Of a stretch of 64,000 bases of DNA, positions 34,852-43,116 are shown piece by piece. This DNA comes from Bacillota bacterium (GTDB taxonomy: Bacteria; Bacillota; UBA4882; UBA8346), in contig JAFABB010000056.1 in assembly GCA_023426245.1 (NCBI GenBank), forward strand, positions 17,548 through 81,547. Reading direction: 5' to 3'. Made by a program: the position numbers and the translations under genes. The notes beneath the pieces were generated by a model that was not told the origin of the DNA, made no database searches, and saw only the letters and a program-made list of their open reading frames with translations. The number at the start of each line of letters is the position of its first letter. The first letter of the stretch is position 1.

Positions 34852-35357
34852 TTAATTCACCTCCATTGATAGAATTTGACTACACACGATAATGTTGGTT
34901 AATCCCCCCCTTTCAAAGAAAGAGTTTGTCCAGAGTAATCAAATATCGATAATGTTTGTCGTGGAGTCTATTCGAAATAGTTTTGACAATTTAATTTGTA
35001 TTGATTCATTTTTATTACAAGGGCTTTGACTTTATACCATTTTTGTAACACGAAACAAAAGTATTGTTATGAAAAGACATAATGGTATTGATCGATGGAA
35101 TGAAACTTTTATTGGAATGGATTGTAAACCCAAAAGCAATAGAGTGATTGAGAAATCTTTGCTCAAATGTACTTATGGAGTTCATAGAGTCTTGTCCCGA
35201 GATAGCAATCATTTAGAACGTGTTTAGATTTGGTTACTATTGGGTAAATATGTTGATTTTGGATAAGGAAATGAATATAATGAAATCATCAGTGGGACAG
35301 AAAATAAATTATAGGGACAGAAAATGACCCACTAAATCATTTGGAGGTGTATAAAAT
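34852..35357. other. AT-rich gap before the zinc-ribbon genes
   Basis: I see no gene here. The last 130 nt (from about 35230, GGTTACTATTGGGTAAATATG) are repeated with changes at about 35555, as part of the tandem duplication described for the two zinc-ribbon genes. Confidence 0.5.
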
Positions 35358-35507
35358 ATGAAATGCCCAGATTGTCATGAAGAAATTCAATTTCACAAGG
35401 AGTATTGTCCGCATTGTAGTGCTTCTTTATTTGGAAGGAACAGGAATGCCGAAAAAAAGTCAAAAGAAGGTGCCAAAAGCATCTGGTCGATTGTGGGGAT
35501 TGTTTAA
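35358..35507 (+). CDS. Micro zinc-ribbon protein, copy 1
   Basis: A 49-residue protein with two CxxC knuckles: MKCPDCHEE at the start and EYCPHCSASLFG 11 residues later, enough for one zinc ion. A lysine-rich link follows, then a short hydrophobic end SIWSIVGIV. Larger relatives continue here into transmembrane helices, so this may be a truncated member. Ribosome site TTGGAGGTG lies 8 nt upstream. The copy at 35680 is about 80 percent identical over the first 27 residues and shares the leader. The function is unknown. Confidence 0.6.
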   Translation: MKCPDCHEEIQFHKEYCPHCSASLFGRNRNAEKKSKEGAKSIWSIVGIV

Positions 35508-35679
35508 AAGGGTTGCCTTAAGTTGCGAGCGTTCGTTGAAAACATATTTTAATTTAGTTACTTTTAGGTAAATATGTTGATATCTGGAAATGAAATGAGT
35601 ATAATGAATAAAAACGCGGGACAAAAAATTAATAGAGGGACAAAATTTAGCCCGTTAAAATCTTGGAGGTGTATGAATT

Positions 35680-35832
35680 ATGAAATGCCCAGATTGTCAT
35701 GAGGAAATTCAGTTTTACAAGGAGTATTGCCCACATTGCAGTGCTTCATTGTTTGGAAGAAGCAAACGTCGAGTGGAAAAGAATTTGAAAGATGGCTATA
35801 AAAATGGCTGGTTAGTTGCGGGAATTATTTAA
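35680..35832 (+). CDS. Micro zinc-ribbon protein, copy 2
   Basis: A 50-residue paralogue of the preceding gene, 322 bp downstream, with the same two CxxC motifs (MKCPDCHEE, EYCPHCSASLFG) and a different basic tail ending NGWLVAGII. The ribosome site is TTGGAGGTG. The stop codon lies inside a terminator hairpin (35818-35844), so transcription should end as translation ends. Conservation of both zinc knuckles in two diverged copies argues that the ORFs are real and selected. I cannot assign a function. Confidence 0.62.
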   Translation: MKCPDCHEEIQFYKEYCPHCSASLFGRSKRRVEKNLKDGYKNGWLVAGII

Positions 35833-35855
35833 ATAAATTCCCGCAATTTTTTTTT
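35818..35855 (+). terminator. Intrinsic terminator overlapping the zinc-ribbon stop codon
   Basis: GCGGGAATT (35818-35826) pairs with AATTCCCGC (35836-35844), followed by a run of nine T. Confidence 0.85.
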
Positions 35856-36030
35856 GCCCTAATGGAAGCAAATGCAATGATTTTTAGAGAATGTTATTTT
35901 TGGCACGAAGATGTTAATTTTCGTTTACAACCTATTCATATTTGAAGGTAAAATAAATTTGAATACCGAAAGAGATAAAGAAAACTTCTTTTAAAATATA
36001 ATGGAAAAAAGTCAAATTGATGAGTTATGC

Positions 36031-36130
36031 TTGACAGTATCAAAAAGAATAGTAAAATAAATTTGGATATAATTCTAAAATTATTATATCAGTGGGATTT
36101 ACAATCAATGGATAGAAAATCCCATTGATT
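36031..36130 (+). promoter_or_regulatory. Promoter and leader hairpin of the hydrogenase operon
   Basis: TTGACA at 36031-36036, a 16-nt spacer and TAAAAT at 36053-36058. The leader contains AATCAATGG (36103-36111) and CCATTGATT (36122-36130), a 9-bp hairpin, with alternative pairing possible between GTGGGATTT (36092) and AAATCCCAT (36118). No T-tract follows, so attenuation is only a possibility. The rest of 35856-36230 shows nothing else. Confidence 0.6.
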
Positions 36131-36230
36131 TGATTTTGTCTTGCATGGGATTTTGTATTTGAGAATTGAAGATAAATTATTGGAAATGATGATAGGAAAG
36201 GCAAAAATCAATTCCAAGCGAGGGGAAATT

Positions 36231-37652
36231 ATGGAAAAAATGATTTTGTTTGCCATTTTGTTGCCGATTGTTGGTGCTTTTATCATACCGATAATCGGTC
36301 ATTTTTCGGTCAAAATTAGAAACATAGCGGCTATTCTATTTGTGAGCATTTCTTTTTTGGCATCCGCATCTTTGGTAGCCCCTATATTATCGGGGGTAAC
36401 ACCAACTTTCTCCGTCCAATGGGTACTCGGCTTTGATCCGATATTTACTTCAGACGCGCTAGGAGTTTTTATGGCGCTGGCCTCTTCGTTTTTAGGAATT
36501 ATTATCATATTGTATTCATTTGGTTATATTCAGCATGATAAAAATCAAAATGAATACTACATGATGGTTGTTTTATTTTTAGGGGCGATGACTGGACTTG
36601 TTTATTCGCAAAATTTGGTCTTTATCTATCTGTTTTGGGAAATTGCGGCATTATGCTGTTGGAGATTGATTGGGTTTTACCGGGAACGGGACGTTGTGTT
36701 ACGTGCCGATAAGGCTTTCTTGATAACAGTTTTTGGTGCTTTGGCAATGTTGATGGGTTTTGTGATTTTATACAACAGTTACGGGAGTTTTGATTTGCGG
36801 GTGATGCACGGGAAATTGGCTCCGGATTTGGCGGTCCTCCTTATTATGTGCGGTATCTTTTCTAAATCGGCCACCTTGCCATTTCATTCCTGGCTCCCGG
36901 ATGCTGGAGTTGCTCCTTCTCCGGTTACTGCATTACTTCATGCGGCAGTTTTGGTCAAAATCGGTGTTTTTGCTTTCGCCCGTATATTTGTTGGGGGTCT
37001 CGTCCTCTCAGGAATGTGGAATGAAATATTGCCGATTGTCATTGCAATAAGCGCCATTGTCGCGGGTGGGGCAGCGCTGGTTGAAACGGATATTAAAAGA
37101 ATTATTGCTTATTCAACAGTGAGCCAATTGGCATTCATCTTTCTCGGACTCTTTATGCATAACCCTTTAGCCGTTGGGGGCGCCTTGCTTTTTATCTTAA
37201 TGCACGGAATAGCCAAAGGCGGGTTATTTCTTTGCGCCGGGATCATCGAACATAATACCCATACGAAAGATATTCGGAAAATGGGGGGCTTGCTTAAAAC
37301 AATGCCGATTACGGCGATTTCCTTTGCCTTTTGCGCGTTATCGGTGATGGGGATTCCGCCGTTTGGAGGCTTCTTTAGCAAACATATGGTGATATCGGGA
37401 GCGATTGAAGAAGGAAATTTGTGGTTAGCAGCAGCATTTATATTAGGCGCTTTTCTTACCATATTATATTTATTAAGATTATTCATCATCGTATTTATGG
37501 GAGAGTTGAAAATCCCTGCCAAGGAAGGTTCTCAAACCATGCTTTTCGCAGTTGCTTTATTAGCGGGTCTGTCCCTTATAAGCGGGTTTTTGGTGCATTA
37601 TCCCAGTGAATTTATACAAATTGCCTTGCGGCAGATGATGGGGAGTTTATAA
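36231..37652 (+). CDS. Antiporter-like membrane subunit of group 4 [NiFe] hydrogenase (NuoM/N-like, first)
   Basis: A 473-residue protein with about 14 membrane helices, homologous to the proton-translocating subunits of complex I and Mrp antiporters. The key charged residues are visible: Glu in YLFWEIAALCCW and Lys in MCGIFSKSATLPFHSWLPDA, followed by APSPVTALLHAAVLVKIGVF with the conserved His and Lys. The ATG at 36231 follows AGGGGAAAT; the open frame begins at 36141 without a ribosome site. It is the first gene of a 12-gene operon and shares one base with the next gene (TAATG). Confidence 0.9.
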   Translation: MEKMILFAILLPIVGAFIIPIIGHFSVKIRNIAAILFVSISFLASASLVAPILSGVTPTFSVQWVLGFDPIFTSDALGVFMALASSFLGIIIILYSFGYIQHDKNQNEYYMMVVLFLGAMTGLVYSQNLVFIYLFWEIAALCCWRLIGFYRERDVVLRADKAFLITVFGALAMLMGFVILYNSYGSFDLRVMHGKLAPDLAVLLIMCGIFSKSATLPFHSWLPDAGVAPSPVTALLHAAVLVKIGVFAFARIFVGGLVLSGMWNEILPIVIAISAIVAGGAALVETDIKRIIAYSTVSQLAFIFLGLFMHNPLAVGGALLFILMHGIAKGGLFLCAGIIEHNTHTKDIRKMGGLLKTMPITAISFAFCALSVMGIPPFGGFFSKHMVISGAIEEGNLWLAAAFILGAFLTILYLLRLFIIVFMGELKIPAKEGSQTMLFAVALLAGLSLISGFLVHYPSEFIQIALRQMMGSL

Positions 37653-39490
37653 TGAGTATTTTACTACTATTAATTCTTATTCCGGCACTTTACGGTGCTA
37701 TATTGCTAGCTTTCCCGGCCAAGATCAAAAGTTTCTGGGAAGTTATCAATGTTGCGATTTCCGCTTTTATGGTCTATCTGACGATTTTGATTTGGGGTCC
37801 GCCCCAGCCGATTAGTTTTATAAGGCCGTTTGCTGGGTTTGGGATGGATTTTCAATTAAGGTTTGGTCAATTTAATCAACTTATCATTATTGCGATAACC
37901 GGGGCGACCTTTTTGGTGGTTTTATATTCCTTTACTTTTATGTTAAAACACCCCCGCAATAACCAATTTTACGGTTTTCTTTTCTTGACTGAAGCCATGG
38001 CAATTGGTGCGGTCTTGGCCAATAATTTGATTATTATGCTTTTCTTCTGGGAAGCTCTATTGATTACTTTGTTTGCCATGATTAATTCGGGAAGTGAAGG
38101 TTCATATAGAACAGCTGTTAAGGCTTTTGTTATTGTAGGATTAGCTGATCTTTGCTTGATGTTTGGAATCGGTATCATTGAAGCGCAAGCCAAAACAACG
38201 GTAATGACGGATATCCATTTGGATACGACAGGGGTTGGCGCTGTTGCTTTTGTACTGATGTTTATCGGTGCAATCGCGAAAGCAGGAGCTATCCCTTTTC
38301 ACTCCTGGCTCCCGGATGCCGCAAAAGACGCTCCTTTGCCTTTCATGGCGATTTTGCCGGCAGCTCTAGGAAAGTTGTTGGGTATTTATTTAGCAACCCG
38401 AATCGTTTTGGAGTTTTTTACAGTTTCTTTGGGAATGAGACTTTTGGTGATGTCCGTCGGCGCAATTACGATTGTTTTTGCCGTGATGATGGCGTTCGTT
38501 CAAACGGATTTTAAACGTTCTCTTTCGTACTGTACAATCAGTCAAGTGGGATATATGCTTTTGGGAATCGGTACGGGTATCCCGGTTGCGATTGCCGGCG
38601 GTGTTTTTCAAATGATAAACCAAGTCATTTGCGAATGCTGCCTGCTATTCGTTGGCGGTTCACTGGAAAAGCAAACCGGTACAACCGATTTACGAAAATT
38701 GGGCGGTCTTTGGAAAGTCATGCCGCTTACATTTATCGGCTTTGCTATATCGGGAGCGGCTGTTTCTGGAGTTCCGCTTTTTGGTGGCTTTATTTCAAAA
38801 CAAATGATTTTTGACGGGGTTTTACAAACAAATTATCGAATCTTTTTCTTGGCGGCAATCTTAGGAATGCTTTTTACTGCGGCTACATTCTTAAAATTGG
38901 GGCATGCGATATTTTTTGGAAAACCAGTTTCAGACCAAAATGAGATCAAAGAAGCTAATTGGAGTATGACAACTCCCATGGCTCTTTTGGCTGCCGCTGC
39001 AATATTTTTTGGTGTTTATCCCAGTTTTCCCTTTGATTATTTACTAAAACCCCATTTGGGAGAGGGCTTGCGCAGTGATGTTATTAATATTCATTATGTT
39101 TTTGGTTTGAATCAATTGGTGTTGTTTACTTTATTTACCTTACTTATTGCCATTATTGATCATGCAATCGGAGTTCGGTTGAGCGGTGGCAGTGTTGGCT
39201 CATCGGACCACTTCAGGACTGCTCCGGGGTTTAAGTATATTTACAATTTGGCCGAACGTCAAATATTTGATCCTTACGTTCAAGGCAAAACAATTGGACG
39301 ATATGCAGCCCTCGGACTTTACTGGATTGACCGGGGAATCAATTGGGTCTATCAAAAATTGGTCCCGACCGTAGCTGACTTTATTTCAGAAGCGCGCCGG
39401 TTCCATAATGGGATCTATGGCAATTATTTAGCATGGTCTTTAGGCGGTTTTTTGTGCTTACTCGTTTATTTTATGTGTTTTTTTCAATAG
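37652..39490 (+). CDS. Antiporter-like membrane subunit of group 4 [NiFe] hydrogenase (NuoL-like)
   Basis: A 612-residue polytopic protein, the longest of three paralogous antiporter-like subunits. It has the conserved Glu in FFWEALLITLF and Lys in IGAIAKAGAIPFHSWLPDA. Unlike its two neighbours, the next helix reads PLPFMAILPAALGKLLGIYL, so the usual LLHAATMV-type His is replaced while the Lys remains. The C-terminal extension of about 150 residues (from VRLSGGSVGSSDHF to the final helix) resembles the long lateral helix region of NuoL/HyfB-type subunits. It is translationally coupled to the gene before it. Confidence 0.88.
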   Translation: MSILLLLILIPALYGAILLAFPAKIKSFWEVINVAISAFMVYLTILIWGPPQPISFIRPFAGFGMDFQLRFGQFNQLIIIAITGATFLVVLYSFTFMLKHPRNNQFYGFLFLTEAMAIGAVLANNLIIMLFFWEALLITLFAMINSGSEGSYRTAVKAFVIVGLADLCLMFGIGIIEAQAKTTVMTDIHLDTTGVGAVAFVLMFIGAIAKAGAIPFHSWLPDAAKDAPLPFMAILPAALGKLLGIYLATRIVLEFFTVSLGMRLLVMSVGAITIVFAVMMAFVQTDFKRSLSYCTISQVGYMLLGIGTGIPVAIAGGVFQMINQVICECCLLFVGGSLEKQTGTTDLRKLGGLWKVMPLTFIGFAISGAAVSGVPLFGGFISKQMIFDGVLQTNYRIFFLAAILGMLFTAATFLKLGHAIFFGKPVSDQNEIKEANWSMTTPMALLAAAAIFFGVYPSFPFDYLLKPHLGEGLRSDVINIHYVFGLNQLVLFTLFTLLIAIIDHAIGVRLSGGSVGSSDHFRTAPGFKYIYNLAERQIFDPYVQGKTIGRYAALGLYWIDRGINWVYQKLVPTVADFISEARRFHNGIYGNYLAWSLGGFLCLLVYFMCFFQ

Positions 39491-39573
39491 TTAATCCACC
39501 GGGTCGCTGAAGAGACGGAAAAGGTCAGCCAGGATGGTTAAAAAAATCGTTGAACGCTATAGGGGGAAGAGCC

Positions 39574-41019
39574 GTGCTTTTAGCATTTATACTTGTGCCT
39601 TTACTGGGCGCAGCAATTATGCCGATAATAAGAAAAATATGGGCCAAAGCTTCGACTTGGATTATGACGCTGGTTAGCTTTTACCTGGTAGTAATGACAG
39701 GATGGATCGCCTTTCATAATTTTGTGAGCGGTCAAAAGTTAATGCTTACCGAGTGGCTTTTAGGGCAAAAACTTGCCTTGACCGTGGATGGCTTATCATT
39801 AATTGCCCTTGCGGCAATTGGATTGGTGGCTTTGGTGACAGCCATATATTCGGCTGGTTTTAATTTACACCCGGACCGGCGTCCAGGTTATAATGCGTTA
39901 CTTCTTTTAATTGTCACAGGCATGAATGGTCTGGTTATGGCGACCGACCTTTTTTCCCTTTATGTGTTCCTGGAAATTGTCTCAATTACCGCATATATTT
40001 TAATAGCATATCAGAACGATATCGAAGGCCTCGAAGGTTCGTTTAAATACATGATGCTTTCCGCTGCGGCAACTGTTTTTCTACTTTTGGGAACAGCCCT
40101 CTTATTTGCAATGACTGGCAGTGTTTCCTTTAGTGAAGTCGCTGCGGGAGTGAAATCCGGTAATCTATTCATTCAGTTGGGATTTGCCTTTGTCGTTTTT
40201 GCATTCTTGGTTAAAGCAGGTATGATACCATTTCATGCATGGCTTCCGGATGCTTACACAGCAGCTTCGTCTCCAGTATCTATTTTACTAGCCGGTATTG
40301 TGACGAAAATTTGTGGGGTCTATACATTAATGCGGGTTGTTTTGGCGGTTTTTGGATTTTCAAAACCATTTTCGGCGATGTTATTATTTACCGGGGTTAT
40401 TTCGGTAGTATTGGGCGCCTTCTTGGCATTGGGCCAGAAGAATTTCAAACGGATGCTGGCTTTTTCGAGTATCAGTCAAATTGGTTATATGATGATGGGA
40501 TTTGCCACAGGCACTCCTCTGGGAATGATCGGAGCCGCATTCCATTTCTTTAATCATGCTGTGTTTAAATCGTTATTGTTTATCAACGCCGGCGCAGTGG
40601 AAGAGGCCACCGGTACTCGCAATTTTGATGAACTTGGCGGGTTAGCCGGTAAAATGCCGGTTACAGGTGTAACCTCAGTGATTGGTTTGCTTTCCACTGC
40701 AGGGATACCACCACTAGCCGGATTTTGGAGTAAATTAATTATCATTATCGCCCTTTGGCAGGGTGGTTATCATTCTTATGCTCTGATAGCGGTCTTTGCC
40801 AGTATCATTACTCTCGGATATTTGCTTTCTCTCCAACATAGCGTATTTTTTGGAAAAGTTAAGCAAGGGTTGGAAGATGTACATGAAGTGCCGCCGGTTT
40901 TATACTGGCCAGCTATTATTATGGCTTTTATCACTGTTGGTTGCGGAATCTTTTTCTGGTTTATAATCCCTAAACTGATCCTACCGGTTAACTCATTGTT
41001 AGGATCGATGTTTAAGTAA
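39574..41019 (+). CDS. Antiporter-like membrane subunit of group 4 [NiFe] hydrogenase (NuoN/MrpD-like, third)
   Basis: A 481-residue protein with about 14 helices and the standard ion-path residues: Glu in LYVFLEIVSITAYIL, Lys in FLVKAGMIPFHAWLPDAY, and SSPVSILLAGIVTKICGVY. It resembles MrpD and NuoN. The start is GTG 39574, 6 nt after AGGGGGA; a TTG at 39550 has no ribosome site. Three such subunits would give the complex three candidate ion channels, as in full complex I. Confidence 0.88.
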   Translation: MLLAFILVPLLGAAIMPIIRKIWAKASTWIMTLVSFYLVVMTGWIAFHNFVSGQKLMLTEWLLGQKLALTVDGLSLIALAAIGLVALVTAIYSAGFNLHPDRRPGYNALLLLIVTGMNGLVMATDLFSLYVFLEIVSITAYILIAYQNDIEGLEGSFKYMMLSAAATVFLLLGTALLFAMTGSVSFSEVAAGVKSGNLFIQLGFAFVVFAFLVKAGMIPFHAWLPDAYTAASSPVSILLAGIVTKICGVYTLMRVVLAVFGFSKPFSAMLLFTGVISVVLGAFLALGQKNFKRMLAFSSISQIGYMMMGFATGTPLGMIGAAFHFFNHAVFKSLLFINAGAVEEATGTRNFDELGGLAGKMPVTGVTSVIGLLSTAGIPPLAGFWSKLIIIIALWQGGYHSYALIAVFASIITLGYLLSLQHSVFFGKVKQGLEDVHEVPPVLYWPAIIMAFITVGCGIFFWFIIPKLILPVNSLLGSMFK

Positions 41020-41032
41020 CGGAGGTGTGGTT

Positions 41033-41533
41033 ATGGAATTTCATATCTTCATTTTGATCTTCCTTTTTCTGATTCCAGCTGTACTTGCAGCTATAAGTAG
41101 GTCTTTATTGCGGTCCGTCATCGCTTTGTTGGTTTGCAGTGTGGGTTTGACGTTACTTTTGTTTAATTTAAATGCCCCGCTGGCCGGCGTATTTGAATTA
41201 TCTGTGTGCGCAGGATTGATATCGGTATTGTTCATTAATATCATCAGTTTGACGCGGCCAGTTACCGGCGAAGAAGAGTTATCCAAGATCAAAAATCACT
41301 ATCAAAGATTTTTGGGTTTACCAGTGCTGATTATTATTCTAGGAATCATTCTTTGGGTAAATCAAAATTCCTTGTTTGGGGCTTTGGTTATTCAAAAGGC
41401 TACCGAAAATGCCACTGTGGGAGAAATTCTCTGGGGAATGCGCGGCCTGGATTTAATTGGCCAGGTGGTTATTTTACTGGTTGGTGTTTACGGGATTGTA
41501 GTCCTATTTAGACGGGGGAAATCCAATGAATAA
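41033..41533 (+). CDS. NuoJ-like membrane subunit of the hydrogenase
   Basis: A 166-residue protein with four or five helices. The central segment APLAGVFELSVCAGLISVLFINIISL resembles the NuoJ/NDUFS6-type helix that carries the pi-bulge at the E-channel; MbhD-like proteins are also similar. GGAGGT at 41021-41026 sets the ATG at 41033. It overlaps the NuoK-like gene by 8 nt. Confidence 0.75.
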   Translation: MEFHIFILIFLFLIPAVLAAISRSLLRSVIALLVCSVGLTLLLFNLNAPLAGVFELSVCAGLISVLFINIISLTRPVTGEEELSKIKNHYQRFLGLPVLIIILGIILWVNQNSLFGALVIQKATENATVGEILWGMRGLDLIGQVVILLVGVYGIVVLFRRGKSNE

Positions 41534-41834
41534 TTATTTTGGAATTGATTTCATTGCGGTCATTCTAGTCATTTGTATTGGACTCTATACTTTACTCCTG
41601 GCCAAGAATATGATTCGGATGTTGATTGGTTTTGAATTGATGACCAAAGGGGTAACTTTGGCTTTTATCAGTGCCGGAAATGCTAATGGTAAGATCGCAT
41701 TGAGCCAGACCTTGGTTATTACGATGATTGTCGTTGAGGTTGTATCAATAGCCATTGCTCTGGCTATAGTAATGTTGATTCAAAAGAAGAACCATTCGTT
41801 GAATATTCGTAAGTTGACCAATTTGAAGGGGTGA
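41526..41834 (+). CDS. NuoK/MrpC-like membrane subunit of the hydrogenase
   Basis: A 102-residue protein with three helices and the NuoK signature: LAKNMIRMLIGFELMTKGVTLAFI (with a conserved Glu), then TLVITMIVVEVVSIAIALAIVMLI (second conserved Glu). These two glutamates line the coupling channel in complex I. The length is typical. Translation is coupled to the NuoJ-like gene. Confidence 0.87.
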   Translation: MNNYFGIDFIAVILVICIGLYTLLLAKNMIRMLIGFELMTKGVTLAFISAGNANGKIALSQTLVITMIVVEVVSIAIALAIVMLIQKKNHSLNIRKLTNLKG

Positions 41835-41838
41835 GAGA

Positions 41839-42168
41839 ATGGAAGACGCGAAATTATTATTATCCCCACCGGTGGCATTCGCACTTTTTTTGCTCATCGG
41901 AGGATTACTCTATTTATTTGGTTATTTGCTCGCGGAAAAAGGGAGTCAAAATCAACATAAAAAGACCCCTTATGCTTGTGGGGAAAATATTCCGGCAGTA
42001 AAGATTCAACCGGATTATTCATTATTTTTTCCTTTTGCCATCTTTTTTACCATCATTCATGTGACGGCATTAATCATGGCCACACTGCCGGTTGGTAATA
42101 TAGCTTTGATGGGCATATTATATTTGGCGGGAATATCGATTTCTCTTTATACCCTGGTCGTGAGGTGA
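41839..42168 (+). CDS. NuoA-like membrane subunit of the hydrogenase
   Basis: A 109-residue, three-helix protein with the NuoA-type loop TPYACGENIPAVKIQPDYS, in which the YxCGE pattern corresponds to the YECG loop that touches the quinone chamber in complex I. The C-terminal helices are as expected. NuoA homologues are not part of typical six-subunit Ech or of the Hyc/Hyf hydrogenases, so its presence is notable. It overlaps the region before the small subunit gene (GTGAGGTGA). Confidence 0.85.
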   Translation: MEDAKLLLSPPVAFALFLLIGGLLYLFGYLLAEKGSQNQHKKTPYACGENIPAVKIQPDYSLFFPFAIFFTIIHVTALIMATLPVGNIALMGILYLAGISISLYTLVVR

Positions 42169-42173
42169 AAAAT

Positions 42174-42656
42174 ATGTTAAAGAAACTCGTTAAATGGGCC
42201 CGGGTGAAATCTCCGTGGGTGCTTCATTTCAATACCGGAGCCTGCAATGCTTGCGACATTGAAATTCTGGCGGCCTTAACTCCGCGATATGATATTGAGC
42301 GTTTCGGGGTTCAACTCAAAGCGACTCCCCGTCATGCCGACATCATATTATGTTCGGGCCCGGTGACGAAACAAATCAAAGATCGTTTAATCAGGATATA
42401 TGAGCAAATGCCCGAACCGAAATTTATCGTCGCCGTTGGAACATGCGCTTGTTCGGGAGGGGTTTTTGAAGGTTGCTATAATGTTGAAGGTGGCATCGAT
42501 TCCACGATTCCGGTAGCGGCTTACATTCCCGGTTGTCCTGCCAGCCCGGAAGCAATAATTGACGGGGTTGTCAAGCTACTGGAGCGGATCGACAAACCGG
42601 AGCAGTTTGAAGAGGCACGGCCAATCCTTGTTGGAGAGGGTGAACCCAATGAATAA
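42174..42656 (+). CDS. [NiFe] hydrogenase group 4 small subunit (NuoB-like)
   Basis: A 160-residue iron-sulfur protein that passes electrons to the nickel site through one [4Fe-4S] cluster. Four cluster ligands are visible: Cys24 and Cys27 in GACNACDIE, Cys91 in GTCACSGG and Cys121 in PGCPASPEA. The ATG at 42174 follows GAGGTGA. The next gene starts inside its last codons (8-nt overlap), showing coupling with the NuoC-like subunit. Confidence 0.92.
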   Translation: MLKKLVKWARVKSPWVLHFNTGACNACDIEILAALTPRYDIERFGVQLKATPRHADIILCSGPVTKQIKDRLIRIYEQMPEPKFIVAVGTCACSGGVFEGCYNVEGGIDSTIPVAAYIPGCPASPEAIIDGVVKLLERIDKPEQFEEARPILVGEGEPNE

Positions 42657-43116
42657 CCAAGAGTTAGTAGCTTTTTTAGAAACCAAGTTCTCCGGAAAAG
42701 TGACCAATATAACGACATCGCGGGAAAAAAGAATTTTTGCCGAGGTTGCAACCGCTGATTTGGTTAATGTTATGCAAACTTTGAAAGATTCCGGTATTGA
42801 TTTTTTGGGTACCATTACCGGATTGGACTTGAGTGATAAATTTGAAGTGATTTATCACCTTTATAATGATGAAGGAATTGTGTTAAATGTAAAAACCTTT
42901 ACCGAGCGGATTAATCCCAAAGTGCCTACTGTTACTGCCGTTTTCTCGGGCGCTTTTTTATACGAGCGTGAATTGATGGATTTATTGGGTATTGATGTTG
43001 AAGGGACACCGCCGCATCGTAGATACCCTTTGCCGGATGATTGGCCGGCAGGTCAATTTCCTTTGCGGAAAGACTGGAAAGGACTTCCTTCGGAAGATGA
43101 GGTGAATAAGGTATGA
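42649..43116 (+). CDS. NuoC-like subunit of the hydrogenase (30-kDa family)
   Basis: A 155-residue soluble subunit. The 30-kDa-family signature is visible: KFEVIYHLYNDEGIVLNVKTF, then SGAFLYERELMDLLGIDVEGTPPHRRYPLPDDW (patterns), where ExxDxxGI and HRRYPLPDDW match NuoC. It docks on the large subunit. The true start is ATG 42649; the longer frame from 42559 runs inside the small-subunit gene. It overlaps the large-subunit gene by 4 nt. Confidence 0.9.
   Translation: MNNQELVAFLETKFSGKVTNITTSREKRIFAEVATADLVNVMQTLKDSGIDFLGTITGLDLSDKFEVIYHLYNDEGIVLNVKTFTERINPKVPTVTAVFSGAFLYERELMDLLGIDVEGTPPHRRYPLPDDWPAGQFPLRKDWKGLPSEDEVNKV

Noticed and set aside
35911..35930. Possible Rex operator ATGTTAATTTTCGTTTACAA upstream of the hydrogenase operon
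   Set aside because: The half-sites are only partly right and the spacing is two bases too long for the usual 18-bp Rex site. It also lies about 100 nt upstream of the -35 box.
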